Source: Nitrososphaerales archaeon TH5896 (GTDB taxonomy: Archaea; Thermoproteota; Nitrososphaeria; Nitrososphaerales; Nitrososphaeraceae). Taken from it: DNA of 10,320 nt. A program made the translations under genes and the position numbers. Of the stretch, positions 6,061-10,320 are shown in pieces. The notes beneath the pieces are model-generated. The model worked only from the letters and a program-made list of their open reading frames with translations. It had not been told where the DNA came from and searched no databases. The DNA lies in assembly GCA_014523625.1 (NCBI GenBank), contig JAATVP010000164.1, positions 1-10,320 of the forward strand. Reading direction: 5' to 3'. Positions within the stretch are counted from its first letter, which is position 1, and the number at the start of each line of letters is the position of its first letter.

Positions 6061-6402
6061 ATGATGGATCTTTTGACTCAGAATAGCTTTCCGATGAAGG
6101 ATTGGCATATTGAACACATGGAAAAGACAATTGTAAAGTACTTAACTGGAATATCGGAAACGGCCTCAACGTGGGAGAAAAGGCAACATCGCAGGTACGG
6201 GACCATAGCTAATTGCATAAAACAGATAGAATATGATATTAAGCATGGCGTAACGATTGATGAAGTGAGCGGGGTCTTGAAGAAGATTAAGACGGATTCT
6301 TCCTTTGAAAACCTTCGTCGCACCGATAATTTTTATGAACGCTTTGATGAGATAGAAAGACACTTTGCTCCTCTTAAAGAACGTCTCGCCCTTTGGAATT
6401 AG
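6061..6402 (+). CDS. Hypothetical protein, charged and mostly helical
   Basis: I do not recognise this 113-residue protein. It is soluble-looking, with no membrane segment or signal peptide and no cysteine pair (one Cys, in IANCIKQ). It is rich in Lys, Glu, Arg and His and reads as alternating amphipathic helices: about 15-35 (DWHIEHMEKTIVKYLTGI), 38-62 around EKRQHRRYGTIANCIKQIEY, a VTIDEVSGVLKKIKTD segment that could be a small turn-helix, and a C-terminal helix (FYERFDEIERHFAPLKERL). Two ATG codons in a row offer starts at 6061 and 6064. Codon use looks like its neighbours and a TATA-like box is correctly placed, which supports a real single gene. A nucleic-acid or protein-binding role is possible but not shown. 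Confidence 0.65.
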   Translation: MMDLLTQNSFPMKDWHIEHMEKTIVKYLTGISETASTWEKRQHRRYGTIANCIKQIEYDIKHGVTIDEVSGVLKKIKTDSSFENLRRTDNFYERFDEIERHFAPLKERLALWN

Positions 6403-6722
6403 ACCTCGATAAGCTAACTTATTTTATCTTGATTACTTAAAGGTCAAAATGTAAATACAAATTTATTTGATTCGCAACTCTGGTCTTTTACGTTAGTAAT
6501 ATCCAGCAGATGTTATGTTTGTTGAAGGTTGAAATTTGTTCATTCCGTTCATGATACATATTGAAGATAATCTTTGAATTGCTCACAAAAAGTTACGCAT
6601 GATCAGAGTCTGTCTTTGCCTATCAGATGCATATCCAAAAATTTCATTATAGTTCAATATCCGAAATGTTGAAAAGCCTGCGACGGCCTGGCGAAATATC
6701 AAGACTGCGTTTGCCTTCTTAA
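6403..6722. other. AT-rich intergenic stretch, nothing convincing
   Basis: About 320 bases follow the 113-residue gene. I find no long frame on either strand and no tRNA or other recognisable RNA. A 17-codon basic frame (6666-6719) sits just before the next gene's promoter but has no supporting signal. Confidence 0.5.
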
Positions 6723-6729
6723 TTAATAA
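6723..6729 (+). promoter_or_regulatory. TATA-like box before the DUF5655-like gene
   Basis: TTAATAA is centred 27 bases before ATG 6753. This favours ATG 6753 over the in-frame TTG at 6744 and suggests a leaderless mRNA. Confidence 0.45.
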
Positions 6730-6752
6730 GGGGTTTTCTCATATTGGTTCCA

Positions 6753-7091
6753 ATGAGTGAATTCGGCTTCGGTAATAATAAGACTGGCCTGCAATTTGAA
6801 GATCATCTGACAAGTTTACGAGGCGATATCAGAGAGATGCTGTTAGAGCTAAGACGGTTCGTAAAGTCGCTTGGCAACATGGTTATAGAGGAAGTACGTC
6901 CACATCGAATAGTTTACGCGAAGACGCTAAACTTTAGGGCGTTCCTTGATGTTCAACCAAAAGACGACGGACTCGCAATAGTCGTGAAGTGTGGAAGAGG
7001 CAAACCAGAAAATGTTTTTCTTATATCCAACGGTAAGGAGTTGGAAGCGGTAAAATCGCAAATTTCACAGGCTTTCCAAGATATCAAGTAA
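6753..7091 (+). CDS. DUF5655-like small protein, function unknown
   Basis: The protein has 112 residues from ATG 6753 (an in-frame TTG at 6744 would add three). An N-terminal segment (SEFGFGNNKTGLQFEDHL) leads into a helix (LRGDIREMLLELRRFVKSLG). The rest alternates strands: MVIEEVRPHRIVYAKTLNFRAFLDVQPKDDGLAIVVKCG, with a C-terminal helix of Glu/Lys/Gln. The order helix, then VRPHRIVYAKTLNF, then a FLDVQP strand and a Leu/Val-rich strand resembles the DUF5655 domain, often found alone or attached to predicted endonuclease-related proteins. I rest this on overall pattern, so it is tentative. No catalytic residues stand out and there is no membrane segment. It is transcribed alone. Confidence 0.65.
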   Translation: MSEFGFGNNKTGLQFEDHLTSLRGDIREMLLELRRFVKSLGNMVIEEVRPHRIVYAKTLNFRAFLDVQPKDDGLAIVVKCGRGKPENVFLISNGKELEAVKSQISQAFQDIK

Positions 7092-7146
7092 TGAGTATAT
7101 CTAACGGACCTTATTTTGAACTAGAATATTTTAAGGGGGATAATAA

Positions 7147-7209
7147 ATGAAATCGAAAGCCAGACCGAACAGAACACAATATAGGGTGACTATGCACGCT
7201 ACGCGCTAA
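7147..7209 (+). CDS. Possible 20-residue basic peptide
   Basis: A short frame from ATG 7147 to TAA 7209 encodes 20 residues with six Arg or Lys and no acidic residue. A purine-rich AAGGGGGA ends six bases before the ATG and could serve as a ribosome site; CTTATTTT about 30 bases upstream is a possible TATA box. At this length coding is unproven and it may be chance. Confidence 0.2.
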   Translation: MKSKARPNRTQYRVTMHATR

Positions 7210-7345
7210 CGACGAAAGGGAATTAGCCGACCAACATTACTTGAGTCTTGAAATTTGGTTAACTTAGTGCAATGGGACCAGATAAGTTACCCTACTGAAT
7301 TGGTAAGTGACTCATAATCTCATAAATATTTAATTCGCTTCAATA

Positions 7346-7591
7346 CTAATTATTCCCCTGACCTTCTATAACTATTAATGTTAAAGTCGACTTTATCTTG
7401 TCTATCTTTCGGATGTGCCATGTAATTGTCTCCTTTAGCTTGTCCATCGAATCCGAACTTATTCTAACGATCATATCGTAAACTCCATAACATCCTTCCA
7501 CATCATTGACTCCTGGCAGTTTTTTCAGTTCGTTAATAATATCTGCTTCATGGCCGAGTTCACAGTTGAGTAATACGTATGCTATTGGCAT
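7346..7591 (-). CDS. Stand-alone Lrp/AsnC effector (RAM) domain protein
   Basis: The 81-residue protein is a complete Lrp/AsnC C-terminal ligand-binding domain (RAM) with no DNA-binding helix-turn-helix. The beta-alpha-beta-beta-alpha-beta order is visible: AYVLLNCELG, a helix ADIINELKKL, PGVNDVEGCYGVYDMIVRIS (the usual G-V-x-x-x-x-x-x-G-x-Y-D motif), a helix MDKLKETITWHIRKI and the last strand STLTLIVIE. Such domains bind amino acids or other small effectors at the interface of dimers and octamers. Stand-alone versions are common in ammonia-oxidising archaea and may pair with full-length Lrp proteins or act as sensors (family knowledge; partner unknown here). Start ATG 7591 has a TATA-like box at 7613-7620, so the mRNA is probably leaderless. 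Confidence 0.9.
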   Translation of the reverse strand: MPIAYVLLNCELGHEADIINELKKLPGVNDVEGCYGVYDMIVRISSDSMDKLKETITWHIRKIDKIKSTLTLIVIEGQGNN

Positions 7592-7612
7592 AGCCCCTAT
7601 AACTAACCAGTA

Positions 7613-7620
7613 GTATTAAA
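7613..7620 (-). promoter_or_regulatory. TATA-like box of the RAM-domain gene
   Basis: TTTAATAC on the minus strand is centred about 26 bases before ATG 7591, the expected distance for a leaderless archaeal transcript. Confidence 0.5.
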
Positions 7621-7632
7621 CTTGTGTATTTA

Positions 7633-7641
7633 AAAAGGAAG
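7633..7641 (-). terminator. T-rich stretch after the membrane protein gene
   Basis: On the minus strand CCTTCCTTTTTAAA follows the stop of the single-helix membrane protein by about 60 bases, and is a plausible T-tract terminator. Read on the plus strand it mimics a TATA box. Confidence 0.3.
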
Positions 7642-7701
7642 GGCAAATCGCCAAAGAATGGCTCAAACAACCTACAGTTTTAGCCCTAAGTATCATCAAC
7701 A

Positions 7702-8226
7702 TTACTCCAGAACAGGTGGTGGTATGTTAAGTCCTGGCGCGGAAGATTCAATTGAAAAAGTAAAAACTGAAAAATTATGCGCCAAATCACTGCTAGTAAA
7801 AAAAATAGAGATAAGAAACAGAATAATGACAAAAACGGCAATGACCGCAACTAGGATAATAATTCTTGTCCTGAGCTCCTTCAGAGTTGAAGTTCTCGCA
7901 GATTTGCTTGTGTTTGTAATTCTCTCAGACACTCCCGCTGTTCGTGGTTTCGATTCTCCACTGGATGCTCTTTTCTTTGCCTTTGCGCTATTCAAAATGG
8001 GGATTTTTTTTGGTTGAGCGGAAGGATCGGCAATGGGCGTACGTATTTCGTAAAGTACTACCTCCTTTCCCGAACTAGTTAGTTCATTAAACAAACTTAA
8101 GGCCTGAGGGTACTCATTTTCTTTTTGTGTGTTGACAACATGACTAATCTTGTCCTTCCATTCAATAGCCCATGTACTTGTAAATGGAGATCGTTCTTCT
8201 TTAGGCTCTACTCCGTTGTCAGACAT
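7702..8226 (-). CDS. Single-helix membrane protein with cytoplasmic N-terminal domain, unknown function
   Basis: The protein has 174 residues from ATG 8226; an in-frame TTG two codons upstream lies next to the predicted transcription start. Residues about 15-62 form a compact domain (WAIEWKDKISHVVNTQ, QALSLFNELTSSGKEVVLYEIR), followed by a basic Lys/Ser/Arg-rich linker (about 72-121). One strong membrane segment (about 122-143: IIILVAVIAVFVIILFLI) precedes a 30-residue Pro/Ser tail. The linker's positive charge puts the N-terminal domain in the cytoplasm and the tail outside. I do not recognise the domain; it could bind a partner or sense a state and signal through the membrane, but nothing shows this. 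The TATA-like box at 8251-8258 fits a leaderless mRNA. An overlapping plus-strand frame is rejected. Confidence 0.75.
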   Translation of the reverse strand: MSDNGVEPKEERSPFTSTWAIEWKDKISHVVNTQKENEYPQALSLFNELTSSGKEVVLYEIRTPIADPSAQPKKIPILNSAKAKKRASSGESKPRTAGVSERITNTSKSARTSTLKELRTRIIILVAVIAVFVIILFLISIFFTSSDLAHNFSVFTFSIESSAPGLNIPPPVLE

Positions 8227-8250
8227 CGTCAATATTATCTCTATTTTGTT

Positions 8251-8258
8251 ATTATATA
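8251..8258 (-). promoter_or_regulatory. TATA-like box of the single-helix membrane protein gene
   Basis: TATATAAT on the minus strand is centred 28 bases before ATG 8226, placing the start site one or two bases before the ATG. It is one of the clearest boxes in the window. Confidence 0.55.
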
Positions 8259-8445
8259 CGTTATTGTTGTCAAAACCAGCCTATATCTACAGATATCGTT
8301 AAAATTTTGTTCTTAATAGTGCAGCTTGTTCAAGTTTATGCAATAGAGCTTTGGAATCGCTGGCTTTCCCATTTTCCGAATTTCAGGTATGATTTGAGTT
8401 ATACAGTTTCTTTATTTTTCAATCAGACAATTTTGATATGTACTT

Positions 8446-8461
8446 ACAGAAATATTTCTGT
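8446..8461. repeat. Perfect 16-bp palindrome
   Basis: ACAGAAATATTTCTGT reads the same on both strands, without mismatch. It lies about 75 bases beyond the eif6 stop and about 190 bases upstream of the next minus-strand promoter. It may be a protein-binding site or part of an RNA 3' end. Confidence 0.6.
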
Positions 8462-8474
8462 CGAGGCTAAGAAA

Positions 8475-8494
8475 TATCGATTTGCCAGTCGATA
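8475..8494. repeat. Short hairpin downstream of eif6
   Basis: TATCGA (8475-8480) and TCGATA (8489-8494) form a 6-bp stem with an 8-base loop, about 43 bases beyond the eif6 stop. It could shape the eif6 mRNA 3' end; the stem is short. Confidence 0.35.
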
Positions 8495-8536
8495 CTAGTG
8501 TGCTTGTTTATCTGTTCACCGTAAATCCTATAGATT

Positions 8537-9205
8537 CTAAACCTTGAAAGCTCTACTAATCATGATCAACTCTGGTCCACTCGTCAAACTACCAGCGATA
8601 ACGGATTTGCTGTTAGCGAGCAATCCCGATGACAGGTATGGAATACCGCCGTTAACTGTGACTGGCTCGGTCTCGACCTTTAGAGTCTTTGTGATAGTAG
8701 CCATTTCTTCCTCTGATGCCTTGGGGTGTACAGCTGCGCCAGTATCAGTTGCAACAATCATTGAACCGATCTGGTAATATCCTGCAACAGTACAGGTAAT
8801 TACGGGTACTCCAAGAACGTCCTGGACCTGCTTGTCAATCTCACCTTTGAATATAGGAGAAACTAATGCACCCTTATCATTGGCTAAAACCAGGTTCCCT
8901 ACGGCAGTAAACCTGCTAGATAGCCTCTCTACGTTAAGCCCGGTCAATCGCTTCATAACTTCAATCTCCTCGTCCGACGAAAATGACGACAACAATATAC
9001 CTTTGTTGTTCATGACGGCCATTGCCCCAATGAGCCTGGTTCCTCCAATCGACGTAAATATTACATTTTCGACCTCTAGGTAACTCCTCAATTTAGTCAT
9101 CTTAGTTTCGGCGAAACCAAAAGGTAGGATGAGAGTGGTATTGTTCGCCCGACTGAATAACCCTAGATTAGGACTCTTGTAAATATCGTACTTGTAAATT
9201 CCCAA
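8537..9205 (-). CDS. eif6: Archaeal translation initiation factor 6 (aIF6)
   Basis: At 222 residues this is the usual aIF6 length. aIF6 binds the large ribosomal subunit through uL14 and keeps it from joining the small subunit; it also has a role in subunit maturation. The family's fivefold repeat is visible: YDIYKSPNLGLFSRANNTTLILP, then GTRLIGAMAVMNNKGILLSS, GNLVLANDKGALVSP, GYYQIGSMIVATDTGAAVHP and GLLANSKSVIAGSLTSGPELIMISRAF. The second to fourth contain an aliphatic run followed by N/D-K/T-G-A/I, and the end matches the conserved T-G-P-E-L motif. The start is TTG 9205: an in-frame TAG is directly upstream and the first internal ATG lies beyond conserved sequence. It is divergent from pyrB. 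Confidence 0.97.
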   Translation of the reverse strand: MGIYKYDIYKSPNLGLFSRANNTTLILPFGFAETKMTKLRSYLEVENVIFTSIGGTRLIGAMAVMNNKGILLSSFSSDEEIEVMKRLTGLNVERLSSRFTAVGNLVLANDKGALVSPIFKGEIDKQVQDVLGVPVITCTVAGYYQIGSMIVATDTGAAVHPKASEEEMATITKTLKVETEPVTVNGGIPYLSSGLLANSKSVIAGSLTSGPELIMISRAFKV

Positions 9206-9273
9206 CTATTAGAAATTCGATGTGCCATTTCATCATATGAACCTATTGGGAAGAGAAATCAAATCCATATCAT

Positions 9274-9299
9274 AAAGTAGCCTAGGGGAAAGCTACTTT
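9274..9299. repeat. Perfect 8-bp hairpin between eif6 and pyrB
   Basis: AAAGTAGC (9274-9281) pairs with GCTACTTT (9292-9299) around a 10-base loop. It lies about 45 bases upstream of the pyrB TATA-like box and about 70 bases upstream of the eif6 start, so it is not in the predicted leader of either gene. It may be an operator or part of a small RNA. Confidence 0.4.
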
Positions 9300-9313
9300 C
9301 AGTACAGACATAG

Positions 9314-9327
9314 ACCCTTGAAAGGGT
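9314..9327. repeat. Second hairpin upstream of the pyrB promoter
   Basis: ACCCTT (9314-9319) and AAGGGT (9322-9327) are a perfect inverted repeat with a two-base centre, ending about 16 bases before the pyrB TATA-like box. The site is well placed for a regulator acting on pyrB. Confidence 0.4.
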
Positions 9328-9342
9328 ACCATTCAAAATAAT

Positions 9343-9352
9343 AAATATATAG
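9343..9352 (+). promoter_or_regulatory. TATA-like box of pyrB
   Basis: AAATATATAG predicts a start site near 9374, about nine bases before the TTG at 9383. Confidence 0.5.
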
Positions 9353-9382
9353 TATTAGAATATCTGATCAAGATTTACGAAA

Positions 9383-10320
9383 TTGGCCACAAATCATTAT
9401 TATGATAGGGATGTTGTTTCAATAAGAGATTTCAGTAGGGACGAACTAGAATTTCTCTTCAGTTTTACTGATAAGATATCTACCCTATCTAGATCTGAAA
9501 GAAGCGAATTAGGTAAGGGACGAACCCTTGGTTCAATTTACTACGAACCAAGCACAAGAACAAGAATGAGCTTTGAGGCCGCAATCTCTTCAATTGGGGG
9601 CAGCTCGATTGGTATAGCGGATCCTAAATCTTCATCAATTGAAAAAGGAGAAAGCTTGTCAGATACGATTCGAATCATGGACTTGTACTGTGATGTACTC
9701 GTACTAAGACATCCATTGGATGGTTCAGGTAGGTTTGCTAGCGAACTGTCAAGGAATCCAGTTATCAATGCAGGGAGCGGAAGCGAGGAACATCCTACTC
9801 AGGCCATGCTTGATCTATATACAATATATAAAGAGAAGGGGAGAATTGATGGCCTTCAAATAGGAATTATTGGTGACCTAAAATATGGGAGAACGATTTA
9901 TTCCTTGGTCTATGGACTTGCTAACTACGACGTAGATATTCGACTGATATCGCCCCCCACCCTTAGCATACGAAAGGAGTCAATATACGGCGTGGAGAAT
10001 AGATTAAAGATCCAGGAGTACAGTGATTTACCTGAAGATCTTTTGTCAACCCTAGATGTCATATATGTAACCAGGATCCAGAAAGAACGCTTTCCAGACA
10101 TACAAGAGTATGAAAAAGTAAAGGGTACGTATACAATTGACCAAGCTACACTTGACAAATCAAAAGCTGATGTTTCAATTATGCATCCATTGCCCAGGTT
10201 AGATGAGATCTCGCATTCAATAGACAATACAAACAATGCCACTTACTTCAGGCAAGCAGCAAATGGGAAGGAAATTCGAGCAGCGCTTCTAGCACTGATT
10301 ACAAATGAAGACCCAGCATA
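9383..10320 (+). CDS. pyrB: Aspartate carbamoyltransferase catalytic subunit (3' end at or just past the right edge)
   Basis: This enzyme joins carbamoyl phosphate and aspartate, the committed step of pyrimidine synthesis, in the cytoplasm. 312 codons are visible. Carbamoyl-phosphate motif YEPSTRTRMSFE lies at about 54-65, the SSIEKGESLSDT loop (catalytic Lys from the neighbouring subunit) at about 82-93, NAGSGSEEHPTQAMLDLYT in the middle, GDLKYGRT at the start of the aspartate domain, and HPLPRLDEI near the end. The last residues (ALLALITNEDPA) match the usual C-terminus, and the two remaining bases are TA, so the next base probably completes a stop codon. The start is TTG 9383 (M-ATNHYYDRDVVSIRDF): an in-frame TGA lies six codons upstream and no ATG is available. 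The regulatory subunit gene pyrI often follows, but lies outside the window if present. Confidence 0.97.
   Translation, partial: MATNHYYDRDVVSIRDFSRDELEFLFSFTDKISTLSRSERSELGKGRTLGSIYYEPSTRTRMSFEAAISSIGGSSIGIADPKSSSIEKGESLSDTIRIMDLYCDVLVLRHPLDGSGRFASELSRNPVINAGSGSEEHPTQAMLDLYTIYKEKGRIDGLQIGIIGDLKYGRTIYSLVYGLANYDVDIRLISPPTLSIRKESIYGVENRLKIQEYSDLPEDLLSTLDVIYVTRIQKERFPDIQEYEKVKGTYTIDQATLDKSKADVSIMHPLPRLDEISHSIDNTNNATYFRQAANGKEIRAALLALITNEDPA

Larger units (their letters stand above)
8259..8536. other. Intergenic stretch between eif6 and the membrane protein gene, with two symmetric elements
   Basis: Apart from the palindrome at 8446-8461 and the hairpin at 8475-8494, I see no gene. The plus-strand frame at 8307-8498 begins with TTG, has no promoter-like signal and no recognisable motif. 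The segment serves as the 3' region of eif6 and the promoter-upstream region of the next minus-strand gene. Confidence 0.5.

Noticed and set aside
7658..8017. 119-codon plus-strand frame with a TATA-like sequence 26 bases upstream
   Set aside because: It lies almost entirely opposite the membrane protein gene, which has a coherent domain, linker and membrane helix and a better promoter. The TATA-like sequence is the reverse of a T-rich terminator for that gene.
8307..8498. 63-codon plus-strand frame beginning with TTG
   Set aside because: It has no promoter spacing, no motif and spans the palindrome and hairpin; probably chance in AT-rich DNA.
9206..9240. C-box-like ATGATGA on the minus strand, suggesting a C/D guide RNA
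   Set aside because: No D box or C'/D' pair lies at the right distance.
1..10320. tRNA, rRNA or insertion-sequence genes
   Set aside because: I found no T-arm consensus with matching acceptor stem, no rRNA-like sequence, and no transposase frame or terminal inverted repeats.

Overview
The window reads as a piece of an archaeal chromosome, most likely from an ammonia-oxidising archaeon (class Nitrososphaeria, formerly Thaumarchaeota). An archaeal translation initiation factor 6 (eif6) and an archaeal-type aspartate carbamoyltransferase (pyrB) point to an archaeon. So do TATA-like boxes about 25-30 bases in front of several start codons, which suggests leaderless or nearly leaderless mRNAs, and a stand-alone Lrp/AsnC effector domain. 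The class is an inference from protein flavour and AT-rich gene composition; no 16S gene or tRNA is present.

The left 2.3 kb is the unusual part. The gene there lies on the minus strand, starts with GTG at 2304 and runs off the left edge without a stop (768 codons visible). It begins with a clear secretory signal peptide. After that it is about two thirds alanine: runs of roughly 6-11 Ala separated by short Gly/Ser linkers, then acidic Pro/Glu linkers, ending in near-identical GGAAAPE heptads. It looks like a secreted silk-like low-complexity protein. The same DNA keeps Gln-rich and Leu-rich frames open by chance, so the gene is easy to miscall.

To the right are a small two-helix membrane protein (2547-2819, +); a class I methyltransferase (2925-3743, -) divergent from a winged-helix regulator (3864-4289, +), with a near-perfect 22-bp palindrome between them; a short-chain dehydrogenase (4334-5056, -) divergent from a CX5R protein phosphatase (5230-5754, +); an unknown 113-residue protein (6061-6402, +); a DUF5655-like protein (6753-7091, +); the Lrp/AsnC effector domain (7346-7591, -); a single-helix membrane protein with a basic linker (7702-8226, -); eif6 (8537-9205, -, TTG start); and pyrB (9383 to the right edge, +, TTG start), which is complete except perhaps for its stop codon.

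Most genes look singly transcribed, each with its own TATA-like box; I see no multi-gene operon inside the window. The last two genes are housekeeping (60S-type ribosome maturation factor and pyrimidine synthesis). The others are regulatory, surface or unassigned.
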